Made by a program: the position numbers and the translations under genes | In this document: in pieces, positions 53,621 to 61,896 of the stretch | Layout of the letters: each line of letters begins with the position of its first letter | How positions within the stretch are numbered: position 1 is the first letter of the stretch | From: Thalassovita autumnalis | GTDB lineage: Bacteria; Pseudomonadota; Alphaproteobacteria; Rhodobacterales; Rhodobacteraceae | Direction: 5' to 3' | Length of the DNA stretch: 64,000 bases | Assembly: GCF_001458255.1 (NCBI RefSeq) | Contig: NZ_CYSB01000025.1 | Coordinates: 62,001-126,000 of the forward strand | Notes under the pieces: model-generated | Database searches by the model: none | Told to the model about the DNA's origin: nothing | The model's input: the letters and a program-made list of their open reading frames with translations, nothing else

Positions 53621-54381
53621 CGGTTTTGTTGCTGGCTGGCACGGGGGAGGCGCGCAAATTGGCGGAGGGGCTGGATCAGGCCTATGTGCCGACGATCGCC
53701 TCCCTTGCTGGCGCGACCGAGGCGCCCAAACCCCTGCCGGTGCCCACACGTGTGGGAGGCTTTGGTGGCGAAGCGGCCTTTCGCGATTTCCTTTTTGGAA
53801 AAGATATCAAGCTGATCCTTGATGCAACGCATCCTTTTGCGGCGCAGATCAGCGAACGGGCGGCACGTGTCGCTGCGGACATGGATCTGCTCTATTGCCA
53901 GCTGCTGCGCCCACCTTGGCGGCCCGGCCCGGGGGAATTTTGGACCACGGTTCCGGATGCGGCGGAGGCCTGCGCGCGGATTGCACCGGGGGCAAAGGTG
54001 TTTCTGGCCACTGGCCGCAGCTCATTGCCCGGCTTCATGGCGCTGTCACACAGTGACGTCAGCTTGCGGGTGGTTGACCTGCCTGAGGGGGATTTCCCGA
54101 TGCCGCAGGGGCGCTACATCGCTGGGCGTCCGCCCTTTGATGTGGAGGAGGAGAAAGCACTGTTCACCGATCTGGGCATCGACACGTTGGTGGTGAAAAA
54201 CGCCGGCGGGGCGGCAGGTAAGGCCAAGCTGCAGGCGGCGAAGGAGCTGGGCATTCGCGTCATCATGATTGCACGGCCCCCGCAGCCCGCCCCAAAACCT
54301 ATGGGCCGACAGGTGGAAACCGTGCAGGAGGCGCTGGACTGGGCGGTGGCCGAGGCCAAAGCGCGGGGCGTGATGCCGTGA
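53617..54381 (+). CDS. cobK: Precorrin-6A reductase
   Basis: A 254-aa CobK/CbiJ-family reductase: VLLLAGTGEARKLAEGLDQA, LILDATHPFAAQISERAARV, VFLATGRSSLPGF and TLVVKNAGGAAGKAKLQAAK. It reduces precorrin-6A (or cobalt-precorrin-6A) with NADPH; the sequence alone does not settle which form. It overlaps cbiD by ATGA and the next gene by GTGA. Confidence 0.92.
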   Translation: MTVLLLAGTGEARKLAEGLDQAYVPTIASLAGATEAPKPLPVPTRVGGFGGEAAFRDFLFGKDIKLILDATHPFAAQISERAARVAADMDLLYCQLLRPPWRPGPGEFWTTVPDAAEACARIAPGAKVFLATGRSSLPGFMALSHSDVSLRVVDLPEGDFPMPQGRYIAGRPPFDVEEEKALFTDLGIDTLVVKNAGGAAGKAKLQAAKELGIRVIMIARPPQPAPKPMGRQVETVQEALDWAVAEAKARGVMP

Positions 54382-55028
54382 GCGCTGTTGGGACCGTGGG
54401 TGTGGGGCGGATCATCGAAACGGAGGATTGCGTGGCCGAAGGCGTCGCGTGGTTGGGGGCGCATGATCCGGCGATGGCACGGGCCTATGCGGTGACCGGG
54501 CCGCTGCCGCTGCGGCGCAAACCCGATGGCTTTGGCGAGTTGTTGTCAGCGATTGTCAGTCAGCAGGTCAGCGTGGCCTCGGCCAATGCGATCTGGAAAC
54601 GCCTGCAGGATGCGGGCTGTGTTAGTCCCGAAGGCGTGCAGCGCTACAGTTTTGACGATCTGCGCGGGCTGGGCCTGTCACAGCAGAAGGCGCGTTATGC
54701 GCTGGCGCTGGCTGAGGCGGGTATCGATTATGACGCCCTGCGCGACGTGCCTAACGCCGAGGTCATCAGGGTTTTGACCGCGGTCAAAGGCATCGGCGTC
54801 TGGACGGCAGAGATCTACGCGATGTTTTCGCTGGGCCGCGCCGATGTCTTTGCCCCCGGCGATCTGGCGCTGCAGGTGGCGGCGCAGGATCTTTACGGGC
54901 TGGAGGCGCGCCCCAAAGAGCGTGAGCTGCGTCAGATGAGCGAAAATTGGAGCCCCTGGCGCGCCGTTGCAGCCCGTCAGCTCTTTGCCTATTACAGGCA
55001 TGTCAAACAACGGGAAGGGATCAGATGA
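54378..55028 (+). CDS. DNA-3-methyladenine glycosylase II-like (HhH-GPD) protein
   Basis: A 216-aa HhH-GPD base-excision protein of the AlkA type. ELLSAIVSQQVSVASANAIW is the core start, LTAVKGIGVWTAEIYAMFSL holds the helix-hairpin-helix, and the catalytic Asp lies in DVFAPGDLALQVA. It removes alkylated purines. GTG 54378 overlaps the cobK stop. It is translationally coupled inside a cobalamin operon, which is unexpected for a repair enzyme. Confidence 0.9.
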   Translation: MSAVGTVGVGRIIETEDCVAEGVAWLGAHDPAMARAYAVTGPLPLRRKPDGFGELLSAIVSQQVSVASANAIWKRLQDAGCVSPEGVQRYSFDDLRGLGLSQQKARYALALAEAGIDYDALRDVPNAEVIRVLTAVKGIGVWTAEIYAMFSLGRADVFAPGDLALQVAAQDLYGLEARPKERELRQMSENWSPWRAVAARQLFAYYRHVKQREGIR

Positions 55029-55690
55029 CACGTGTTTTGCAGGCGGGCCGCAAAGAGGCCAAATCCGGGGTGACCCGGTCGGTGGTTGTGTTCCTGCATG
55101 GCTATGGCGCCAATGGCGCGGACCTGTTGGGGCTGGCCGACCCGCTGTCAGATCACCTGCCCGATACGCTGTTCATTGCGCCGGATGCGCCGGAAAACTG
55201 CGCCGGGGCGCCGATGGGTTATCAGTGGTTCCCGATCCCTTGGATCGATGGCTCCTCCGAGGAGGAGGCCGAGCGTGGCATGGTTCAGGCGGCCGAGGAT
55301 CTGAACGCCTTCCTTGATGCGGTGTTGGTGGATGAGGATCTGCTGCCTGAACAGATGGTGCTGTTCGGCTTTTCCCAAGGCACCATGATGTCATTGCATG
55401 TGGCGCCGCGCCGGGAGGATGAGATTGCCGGCATCGTGGCTTTCTCGGGCCGGTTGATGTCACCGGATCTGTTGAAGGATGAGGCGATCTCAAAACCTTC
55501 GATCCTGCTGGTGCATGGCGATCAGGACGATGTGGTGCCGGTGCAATCGCTGCCGGAAGCTGCCGAAGCGCTGGATGAGGCTGGGTTTAAAGAGGTTTAC
55601 GCCCATATCATGAAGGGCACCGCCCATGGCATTGCCCCCGATGGTCTGTCGGTGGCGCTGGCCTTCATGCGGGACAAGCTGGGGCTTTAA
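55025..55690 (+). CDS. Phospholipase/carboxylesterase-family alpha/beta hydrolase
   Basis: A 221-aa serine hydrolase. It has VVVFLHGYGANGADLLGLAD (oxyanion region), the nucleophile elbow FGFSQGTMMSLH, Asp in LLVHGDQDDVVPVQ and His in MKGTAHGIAPDGL. The family contains small carboxylesterases and lysophospholipases; the substrate is unknown. ATG 55025 overlaps the glycosylase stop (ATGA). It is the last gene of the cbiD-cobK-glycosylase-esterase chain. Confidence 0.92.
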   Translation: MTRVLQAGRKEAKSGVTRSVVVFLHGYGANGADLLGLADPLSDHLPDTLFIAPDAPENCAGAPMGYQWFPIPWIDGSSEEEAERGMVQAAEDLNAFLDAVLVDEDLLPEQMVLFGFSQGTMMSLHVAPRREDEIAGIVAFSGRLMSPDLLKDEAISKPSILLVHGDQDDVVPVQSLPEAAEALDEAGFKEVYAHIMKGTAHGIAPDGLSVALAFMRDKLGL

Positions 55691-55715
55691 CGCCCTGTCC
55701 TGTGGGAGATGATGG

Positions 55716-55755
55716 GTGAGGGGGCGCTGCCCCCCTTGGCCTGCGGCCAATTCCC
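55716..55755. repeat. GC-rich hairpin preceding the GAGTATTTTTG repeat copy 4
   Basis: GGGGGCGCTGCCCCCC is a palindrome, followed by TTGGCCTGCGGCCAA, also palindromic. The same type of block (GGGGGCAGCGCCCCC then TGGCCGCG) follows the repeat at 44408. The pair looks like a composite mobile-type intergenic element. Confidence 0.6.
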
Positions 55756-55759
55756 CCCG

Positions 55760-55781
55760 GAGTATTTTGAAAACGTTGAAA
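55760..55781 (+). repeat. GAGTATTTTTG repeat, copy 4
   Basis: GAGTATTTTGAAAACGTTGA followed by AA, immediately after CCCCCCG. The reverse copy at 44369 is likewise followed by CCGGGGG on its outer side, so the block boundary is conserved. Confidence 0.6.
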
Positions 55782-55822
55782 GCGCCGTCTGTCATCAAGG
55801 CAGGCGGCGTTTGCTGTTTTTT
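55782..55822 (+). terminator. Probable terminator after the cbiD-esterase operon
   Basis: CGCCGTCTG / CAGGCGGCG stem (one wobble) followed by a T-rich stretch (TTTGCTGTTTTTTT) about 95 nt past the esterase stop. The rest of the 306-nt gap to the HNH gene (up to 55996) shows no gene. Confidence 0.6.
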
Positions 55823-55996
55823 TCCAGCGTCATATGGCTGTCATCTGCGTAAGCGAGATAAAGCAGCAGAACTCTATATCATGGGGGTTGTCGGATCGAT
55901 CCCGGGATATATAGTGTTAATTAAGGCAAGGATCGGGGGATCCTGTGTGACTTCCTGATCTGCGCCCCGTTTTTAGGGCAGGAGGGATAGTCCCCC

Positions 55997-56581
55997 ATGG
56001 ATGGCGATTTCAGGCATGAGTTTGTACGTGAACGCGGCGCGTTGAAACAGCACCCGGCGCTGGTGCTGAATGCGGATTACCGGCCGCTGTCTTACTACCC
56101 GCTGTCGCTTTGGCCCTGGCAGGAGGCGGTGAAAGCGGTCTGGCTGGACCGGGTGGACATCGTTGCGGAATATGACGCCGAAGTGGCCAGCCCCAGCACC
56201 CGAATAAAAATCCCCTCGGTTGTGGTGTTGAAAGACTATGTGAAACCCAGAAAGCGCGTGGCCTTCACGCGCTTTAATTTGTTTTTGAGGGATGAATTTT
56301 CCTGCCAGTATTGCGGCAGCCGGGGCGATCTGACCTTTGACCATGTGGTGCCGCGCGCCGCCGGGGGCATTACCAGCTGGGAAAACGTTGTGGCGGCCTG
56401 TTCGCCCTGCAACCTGAAAAAGGGGTCAAAGTCGCTGCGTCGGGCGGGCATGTCGCTGCGCAAGGTGCCGCGGCGGCCAACCGCGTCTGAGTTGAACAAC
56501 GTGGGGCGCAAATTCCCGCCCAATATGCTGCATGAGAGCTGGATGGATTACCTCTACTGGGACGCCGAGCTGGAGGCATGA
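55997..56581 (+). CDS. HNH endonuclease-family protein
   Basis: A 194-aa protein. The N-terminal PALVLNADYRPLSYYPLSLW motif is followed by a C-terminal HNH domain with a Cys4 zinc site and the His-Asn-His order: FSCQYCGSRGDLTFDHVVPR, GGITSWENVVAACSPCNLKK. This architecture is widely conserved in chromosomes of alphaproteobacteria and cyanobacteria and is not phage-linked here; its role is unproven. AGGAGGG before ATG 55997 is a strong site. Confidence 0.9.
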   Translation: MDGDFRHEFVRERGALKQHPALVLNADYRPLSYYPLSLWPWQEAVKAVWLDRVDIVAEYDAEVASPSTRIKIPSVVVLKDYVKPRKRVAFTRFNLFLRDEFSCQYCGSRGDLTFDHVVPRAAGGITSWENVVAACSPCNLKKGSKSLRRAGMSLRKVPRRPTASELNNVGRKFPPNMLHESWMDYLYWDAELEA

Positions 56582-56657
56582 GCAGAGGTTTGACAACTGG
56601 GCTTGAAACTGGTCCAAGGCGGCAGATCTTTGACCCATTGGAATCGGGAACCCTGCC

Positions 56658-57095
56658 ATGACCGCCAAACGCCTTGTGATCTCCAGCGATCACGCTGACA
56701 TCGAGCTGCGCAAGACCATCGCCAAACATGCGGCGGACAAGGGCTGGGCGGTTGACGACATCGGCCCGATGACCAGCGAAAGCACCCATTACCCGATCCA
56801 CGGCAAAGCCGCGGCAGAGAAGATTGTGGCCGGTGAGGCGGATCTGGGCATCATCGTCTGTGGCACCGGCCAGGGTATCATGATGGCCGCCAACAAGGTT
56901 GAGGGCATCCGCTGCGGTGTCTGTTCCGATGTGTTCTCGGCCAAGATGATCCGCGCCCATAACAATGCCAACATGCTGTCGCTGGGCGCGCGTGTGATCG
57001 GCGAAGGGCTGGCGCTGGAAATCGTCGATGCCTTTCTGGAAGCCGAGTTCGAAGGCGGCCGCCACGCCACCCGCGTGGATATGATCGAAGGCTGA
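56658..57095 (+). CDS. rpiB: Ribose-5-phosphate isomerase B
   Basis: A 145-aa RpiB/LacAB-family isomerase. It has RLVISSDHADIELRKTIAKH, the catalytic Cys in LGIIVCGTGQGIMMAANKVE, and RAHNNANMLSLGARVIGEGL with the phosphate-binding Asn/Arg. It interconverts ribose- and ribulose-5-phosphate. It is followed by a terminator. Confidence 0.96.
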   Translation: MTAKRLVISSDHADIELRKTIAKHAADKGWAVDDIGPMTSESTHYPIHGKAAAEKIVAGEADLGIIVCGTGQGIMMAANKVEGIRCGVCSDVFSAKMIRAHNNANMLSLGARVIGEGLALEIVDAFLEAEFEGGRHATRVDMIEG

Positions 57096-57121
57096 TTTTG
57101 CTGTTCGATGCGAAATTTTGG

Positions 57122-57152
57122 GCGCCTCCGGAGGGATCTGGGGGCGCTTTTT
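57122..57152 (+). terminator. Rho-independent terminator after rpiB
   Basis: GCGCCTCC / GGGGGCGC stem (one wobble) and TTTTT, 27 nt after the rpiB stop. Confidence 0.85.
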
Positions 57153-57178
57153 GGTTTTGATTAAGGGAATGTTAGGGG

Positions 57179-57712
57179 ATGGCTGCCAAACTGACAGACG
57201 CGTCGCGGATTTGCCCCGGCTGCGGCGCCGATCTGGACCCTGAACTGGGGCCCACCCATGACTATATGACCGCCAGTCCCGCCTGTTACGCGCGGTTCAC
57301 GGCAGTGCTGGCACATGAATACAGCAATCCCGCTTTGTTGGCGACGCACCGGCTGAGCGTGGACACCTATGCGGTACAGCACCCCGGTGACGGGTCAGAG
57401 CGGCGGATGGTGCAATCGGTCGGGCTGCATCTGGCACGGCTATATGTGCAGCTAGAGGATCGCGCGGCTGGCCATCCGCGTGGTGCGGAGGCGACGAATG
57501 CGGTGATGCTGGGGCTCGGGCGGCATAAGGCAACGTTGGAGTGGTTGGCGCCGCCAGCGCGGTTTGCGGTGACTGTGGCGGATGTTGCGCCTTTTGCGGG
57601 CGGGCCGGAGCATGCCGCGCGGGTGATCACCTGGGCAGAGGCGACATGGGCTGATTGGGCGGCGCATCATGGCTATGTGCGTGATTGGGTTGGGCGCTGG
57701 ATGGGGCTGTGA
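57179..57712 (+). CDS. DUF5946 family protein
   Basis: A 177-aa protein with an N-terminal zinc-ribbon-like ICPGCGADLD and the DUF5946 core TASPACYARFTAVLAHEYSN, HRLSVDTYAVQHPGDGSERR, and QSVGLHLARLYVQLE. The conserved Cys/His and helix pattern suggest a metal-binding protein; no function is known. AAGGGAATG upstream gives the best ribosome binding site. Confidence 0.88.
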   Translation: MAAKLTDASRICPGCGADLDPELGPTHDYMTASPACYARFTAVLAHEYSNPALLATHRLSVDTYAVQHPGDGSERRMVQSVGLHLARLYVQLEDRAAGHPRGAEATNAVMLGLGRHKATLEWLAPPARFAVTVADVAPFAGGPEHAARVITWAEATWADWAAHHGYVRDWVGRWMGL

Positions 57713-57727
57713 AGGGTCCGCGTTGCC

Positions 57728-58360
57728 CTAGGCCTTGCCGCAGGCGGTTTGAATGTAACCGGGTTGCGCGTAGGGCTGTGTGTCCACGGGGGACCAGTTA
57801 AGGCGTTTGTAGCTCCAGATGTAGGTCTGCCCGTTTGCCATGGTGAGGCCATGTGCTTCGCCCAGGAAACTGGTGCGGATGTGGCGAAGCGACCAGAGGA
57901 AACTGTGGCGCTTGACCTCCGATGCGCCAAGGGCGAGGGCGCGCTGACACATCAGGGAACGGCTGTGTCTCTCTGCCATCGGTAGGGCGAGCGGGATTAC
58001 AACGGCCACTACAATCAGCGGCGTCCAGATCCGCAGGGGCGCAAAGATCGCAGCGATCAAGGCGAGGCAGAGGCCCGCGCCAAGCGGGAGGTAGTAGAAG
58101 TCAGCGTAGAAATTTGAATGCTGTAGGAGCAAGTCGGAGACCAGCACAGCGGTTGGCAGTGGCCAGAGGAAACCGATCACGGCGGACCATCCTCCACCCA
58201 TTGCGAGAACAATGAAGGTTATGATCAGGGAGAGTTGCAGCGCCAGCGCGCCGTAGGTCCAACGCTTGCCTGATGTCCTCAGCCCAAGGAGGAGCCAGAT
58301 CCAAGCTGCCCCAAGGGCGGCGGCGATCAATAGAAACAGAAGGGACAGAAAATAAAGCAT
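57728..58360 (-). CDS. Uncharacterised polytopic membrane protein
   Basis: A 210-aa protein with about four to five membrane helices in the first 130 residues (LSLLFLLIAAALGAAWIWLL, LALQLSLIITFIVLAMGGG, PLGAGLCLALIAAIF, LIVVAVVIPLALP). A C-terminal soluble part (RHSFLWSLRHIRTSFLGEAH, ending YAQPGYIQTACGK) follows. Family not recognised. It is convergent with DUF5946 and alone on its strand; the next minus gene upstream is bactofilin, 97 nt away with a terminator between. Confidence 0.65.
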   Translation of the reverse strand: MLYFLSLLFLLIAAALGAAWIWLLLGLRTSGKRWTYGALALQLSLIITFIVLAMGGGWSAVIGFLWPLPTAVLVSDLLLQHSNFYADFYYLPLGAGLCLALIAAIFAPLRIWTPLIVVAVVIPLALPMAERHSRSLMCQRALALGASEVKRHSFLWSLRHIRTSFLGEAHGLTMANGQTYIWSYKRLNWSPVDTQPYAQPGYIQTACGKA

Positions 58361-58385
58361 AGCCGAAGCTGATTAGCTAGAAACG

Positions 58386-58422
58386 AAAAAGGCGCCCCCG
58401 AAATGCCTTCTGGGGACGCCTT
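58386..58422 (-). terminator. Terminator after bactofilin
   Basis: AAGGCG-C-CCCC / GGGG-A-CGCCTT stem with one internal mismatch; on the minus strand a T tract (A run 58386-58390) follows. Confidence 0.75.
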
Positions 58423-58457
58423 GGAATGTCTTAGATCCGTTGGGGATCCGCCGGGGA

Positions 58458-58934
58458 TCAGCCTTCGGCTTTGGGCGCCTTGGCAGGTTTGCCACCCGAC
58501 AGCGGGTCGTCCTGACGCTGAACGGAGCCTTCGAAATGGGCGCCGCTTTCGATCGCGATGGTTTTGTGGATGATGTCACCTTCGACGCGGGCGGTCGAGG
58601 TCAGGCGCACCTTCAGGCCACGCACGCGGCCTACGATACGGCCGTTGATCACCACGTCATCGGCAACCACTTCGCCTTTGATGGTGGCGGTTTCACCGAT
58701 GGTCAGCAGGTGGGCGCGGATGTCGCCCTCCACAGTGCCTTCGACCTGAATGTCGCCGGTGGTTTTCAGGTTGCCAGTGATGTGCAGGTCCGAAGACAGC
58801 ACCGATGCCGGCGGTTTGGCCTTGGGCGCAGTGGGTTTGAAATCTGTCTTGGGCGCCGCGGCTTCGGGGGCTGCGGGCTTCGGAGTTTCGCTGGCTTTGG
58901 GGCCGGGTTCGTTGATTTTGCTTTTAGAAAACAT
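58458..58934 (-). CDS. Bactofilin (polymer-forming cytoskeletal protein)
   Basis: A 158-aa bactofilin. A proline/lysine-rich N-terminal tail (residues 1-45) is followed by the right-handed beta-helix with its regular repeats (SSDLHITGNLKTTGDIQVEG, IRAHLLTIGETATIKGEVVA, ARVEGDIIHKTIAIESGAHF). It forms membrane-associated filaments that recruit cell-wall enzymes. It overlaps the M23 peptidase gene by 11 nt, as in many alphaproteobacteria where a LytM/M23 partner shapes the cell wall. Confidence 0.95.
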   Translation of the reverse strand: MFSKSKINEPGPKASETPKPAAPEAAAPKTDFKPTAPKAKPPASVLSSDLHITGNLKTTGDIQVEGTVEGDIRAHLLTIGETATIKGEVVADDVVINGRIVGRVRGLKVRLTSTARVEGDIIHKTIAIESGAHFEGSVQRQDDPLSGGKPAKAPKAEG

Positions 58935-60249
58935 CGTTTGCAGCCTTGATATAGATCATTGGGTTTGCAGGCTTGCCGCCCACACGCACCTCATAGTGAA
59001 GGTGGGTCCCGGTTGAACGTCCGGTATTCCCCATATCACCGATGCGTTGCCCGCGCGAGACCCTTTGACCGACCTTCACGCGAATTTTCGACAGGTGAGC
59101 ATAGCGCGTCTCAATTCCAAACTCATGTTGGATTTTAATCAAACGGCCATAGCCCGAGGACCACCCGGCATGAACAATCACGCCGTCCGCGGTGGAATAG
59201 ATGGGGGTGCCAGTGGGGCCGGCGAAATCCGCCCCCTTGTGCAGGCGGCGCCCGCCGGTTTTCGGATCCCGGCGATAGCCGAAGCCCGAGGTAAAGCGCA
59301 CCGCGTCCTTCACCGGTTTGGCAAAAGGCGCCTTGGAGGCGGCGATACGGTAGAGGTTGAGGTGATCCAGCTGGCGCAGGATCCGGTTGGCGCGCAGCTC
59401 ATCGGCGGAGGGCTCTTCCCCTTTGGTGGAGAAGGACATCGGCATCAGCGGGCCGCCCTGACCGTCGTGGTTGGAGCGCACCTGATCGATCAGGCTCTTG
59501 GTTGAGAGGCCGGCGGCGCGGAACATCTTGTCCAGCGGCTCCACCGAAATGGTCATCGCATCTTCCAGCTGGCGGAAAATCTGATCGTTCTGATCTTCCA
59601 TCAGCTTGATCTGAAACTCCAGATCTTCGGCATCTTTCAGCGCCTGCTTGGCATCGGCCAGGATCTGGTCACGTTCGGCGGCGGTGTCCGCCAGCGCGGC
59701 GACCATGAAGTCCAGCGTGTCATCAGAGCCTTCGACCTTGCGGTTCTGGCCCAGCGGATCCCCGATCTGCTGCATCACCGCCAGACGGCCGCGCGCCTCA
59801 TCGCGCTGATCCATGGTGTCACGCAGGTTGGACTGAATGACCTCAATGCCGGTTTCCAACTCAGCCCGGGCAATTTCCGAGGCCAGAAGCTGGCTCTGCA
59901 TGTCCGAGATCTGGTCCAGCGCTAGGTTGAACCGGTTCTGCGCCGCCATGGCCTCGGCCGCGCGGGTGTCGCGTTCTTCGGCCAGCAGGTTCAGGCGGTT
60001 TTCGTAAACGCGTTGATCGCGTTTGGCCTGTTCGCGGAAGTTGCCCGATCCGATGCTGTCCATCAGCAGGATCGCCGTGGCCACAATCGCCCAGGCCACA
60101 ACCGACGCGCTGCCGGCGAAGGCAATCAGCTGGGTGGCCGGTCGCAGGCGGATAAACCGCGTGTCGCTGTCCGATCGCAGAAATAAACGACGCTCGGGGA
60201 ACCATGGTTCCAGTATGGCGTCAAGTTTGATTGCAAGACGTGTTCTCAC
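58924..60249 (-). CDS. M23 family metallopeptidase (LytM), membrane-anchored
   Basis: A 441-aa protein. An N-terminal membrane helix at about residues 38-60 (LIAFAGSASVVAWAIVATAI), a long coiled coil (RVYENRLNLLAEERDTRAAE through LEFQIKLMEDQNDQIF) and a C-terminal M23 domain. The domain has HKGADFAGPTGTPIYSTADG and the GTHLHYEVRV zinc/catalytic motifs. It cuts peptide cross-links in peptidoglycan. I start at GTG 60249 (RTRLAIKLDAILEPWF), with GGGGACAGACGG upstream; GTG 60303 is possible. It is transcribed with bactofilin. Confidence 0.93.
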   Translation of the reverse strand: MRTRLAIKLDAILEPWFPERRLFLRSDSDTRFIRLRPATQLIAFAGSASVVAWAIVATAILLMDSIGSGNFREQAKRDQRVYENRLNLLAEERDTRAAEAMAAQNRFNLALDQISDMQSQLLASEIARAELETGIEVIQSNLRDTMDQRDEARGRLAVMQQIGDPLGQNRKVEGSDDTLDFMVAALADTAAERDQILADAKQALKDAEDLEFQIKLMEDQNDQIFRQLEDAMTISVEPLDKMFRAAGLSTKSLIDQVRSNHDGQGGPLMPMSFSTKGEEPSADELRANRILRQLDHLNLYRIAASKAPFAKPVKDAVRFTSGFGYRRDPKTGGRRLHKGADFAGPTGTPIYSTADGVIVHAGWSSGYGRLIKIQHEFGIETRYAHLSKIRVKVGQRVSRGQRIGDMGNTGRSTGTHLHYEVRVGGKPANPMIYIKAANDVF

Positions 60250-60374
60250 CCGTCTGTCCCCTTTGTCCCCACTCGTCGTGGCCCGTTTCTGTGGCAGGTC
60301 CACCGGCTAAGGTGTTAAACAGCCCCCCCGCGTATGGCAACAAATTTAGACGAATAGGGTCGGACTACGGACGT

Positions 60375-60397
60375 ATTTCCGCCGATTTGGCGGAAAT
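60375..60397. promoter_or_regulatory. Palindrome upstream of the M23-bactofilin operon
   Basis: ATTTCCGCC-GATTT-GGCGGAAAT, nine-base perfect arms, 126 nt upstream of the M23 start. There is no T tract on the relevant side, so a protein-binding site is more likely than a terminator for the upstream DUF455 gene. Unproven. Confidence 0.4.
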
Positions 60398-60514
60398 TTG
60401 CCGATTCAGAAGGGGTTAGAGGGGGCAGAAAGCCGCCACCAAGAACGCGCGGTTGGTGGCGGTTGCAGGGGGGATGCACGCAAAACGCGCATGCGTATGT
60501 GTATCGTTTGTCCC

Positions 60515-61351
60515 TTAGGCCGGACGACCCTTCGCCGGGGTCTGGTCCGCCAACGGCCAGTAGAAATCGGGCGGCAAGCCGGCTTCGGCGCGCTTTTCCT
60601 CATTGAAGGGCGGTTTCAGCGCGCCATGGAAATACTTGCGCACGAGGGCGTGAAATTCGTCCTTCGGGTCCAGCTCATGACGGCCGCAGAGGAAATGGAA
60701 CCATTTGGAGCCATAGGCCACATGCCCCACTTCTTCGGCGTAGATGACCTCCAGAGCTTCGATTGTGGCGGTTTCCTTGGCGTTCTGGAAGATCTTGATC
60801 ATGCCGGGCGTCACATCCAACCCGCGTGCCTCCAGTACCATGGGAACCACTGCGAGGCGGCCCATGATGTCATCCACCGTGTCTTCGGCGGCGCGCCACA
60901 TGCCAGCATGGGCTGGCATCGCGCCATAGTGGCTGCCCATCGCTTCAAGACAGTCGCATACCAGGTTGAAATGTTTGGATTCTTCATCGGCTGATTTGAC
61001 CCAGTCATCATAGAAACCCAGCGGCATCTTGATATGGCCAAAACGCGCGATGATGTCCCAATGCAGGTCCACGGCGTTCAGTTCGATATGGGCCACCGCA
61101 TGCAGGATCGCTTTGCGTCCCTCAGGGCTGCCGGGGCGGCGGCGCGGCACGTCGCGGGGATCCAGCAGCTCTGGCTGCTCTGGGCGGGCCGGGCGCAGGG
61201 GTGGTTCTGCTTCGCCCACGGGCAACGGGGTGCCGGCCGCGCGGGCGGCAAACCATTCGGCAGCGTATTTATGTGACAGCGCGGTTTTTGCGCGGCCATC
61301 GGCGGTGGTGAGTACCTCCACCGCCATCTGTGTCAGAGTTTTCTGGCTCAT
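60515..61351 (-). CDS. DUF455 family ferritin-like protein
   Basis: A 278-aa ferritin-like di-iron protein. Metal-ligand motifs lie in AILHAVAHIELNAVDLHWDI (Glu, His), VKSADEESKHFNLVCDCLEA (Glu-Glu-His) and LEVIYAEEVGHVAYGSKWFH (Glu-Glu-His). The N-terminal ~80 residues form a proline-rich arm. The family is sometimes compared with the tRNA hydroxylase MiaE; no activity is established. GAGGGGCGC precedes ATG 61351. It lies 33 nt after the peroxiredoxin-facing region, on the same strand as bcp. Confidence 0.92.
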   Translation of the reverse strand: MSQKTLTQMAVEVLTTADGRAKTALSHKYAAEWFAARAAGTPLPVGEAEPPLRPARPEQPELLDPRDVPRRRPGSPEGRKAILHAVAHIELNAVDLHWDIIARFGHIKMPLGFYDDWVKSADEESKHFNLVCDCLEAMGSHYGAMPAHAGMWRAAEDTVDDIMGRLAVVPMVLEARGLDVTPGMIKIFQNAKETATIEALEVIYAEEVGHVAYGSKWFHFLCGRHELDPKDEFHALVRKYFHGALKPPFNEEKRAEAGLPPDFYWPLADQTPAKGRPA

Positions 61352-61384
61352 GCGCCCCTCAGGATCAATCTAGGGGCGCTTGTC

Positions 61385-61840
61385 TCACAGTGCTTTGACC
61401 GCGTCCAGAACCTCTTCGACGTGGCCCTTAACCTTTACTTTACGCCATTCGCGTACAATCGCCCCGGTGCCATCAATCAGAAAGGTAGACCGCTCAATCC
61501 CCATGAATTTCTTGCCATACATGGATTTTTCCTTCCACACGCCGAATTCCTCACAGGCGGTGGTTTCCTCATCCGACAGCAAAGGTATGCCCAAATCCTT
61601 CTTCTCGCGGAATTTTGCGTGACTGGCGATACTGTCTTTGGATATGCCGAACACCAGGGCGCCTAGGGCTTCGAAATCTGCTTTCATGGCAGTGAACCCT
61701 TGGGCTTCGGTGGTGCAGCCGGGCGTGTTGTCGCGCGGGTAGAAAAACAGCACAACCGGGGCCGGGCGCAGCGCGGACAGGGTGACGGGATCGCCGCCAT
61801 CCTGCGGCAAAGTGAAATCGGGGGCAGGGCTATGTGACAC
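61385..61840 (-). CDS. bcp: Thioredoxin-dependent thiol peroxidase (PrxQ/Bcp)
   Basis: A 151-aa PrxQ-type peroxiredoxin (APDFTLPQDGG, FFYPRDNTPGCTTEAQGFTA, SDEETTACEEFGVWKEKSMY). The peroxidatic Cys is C42. The usual second Cys five residues later is Gln, but C96 in the next helix could serve as the resolving Cys, as in the alpha2-alpha3 PrxQ type. It reduces peroxides with thioredoxin. GTG 61840 has AGAGGACAAGAC upstream. The DUF455 gene follows 33 nt downstream. Confidence 0.94.
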   Translation of the reverse strand: MSHSPAPDFTLPQDGGDPVTLSALRPAPVVLFFYPRDNTPGCTTEAQGFTAMKADFEALGALVFGISKDSIASHAKFREKKDLGIPLLSDEETTACEEFGVWKEKSMYGKKFMGIERSTFLIDGTGAIVREWRKVKVKGHVEEVLDAVKAL

Positions 61841-61896
61841 GTCTTGTCCTCTAAATTGAATATGCTTGGCAGTAGGTATAGCCTTGCATCAAGAAG

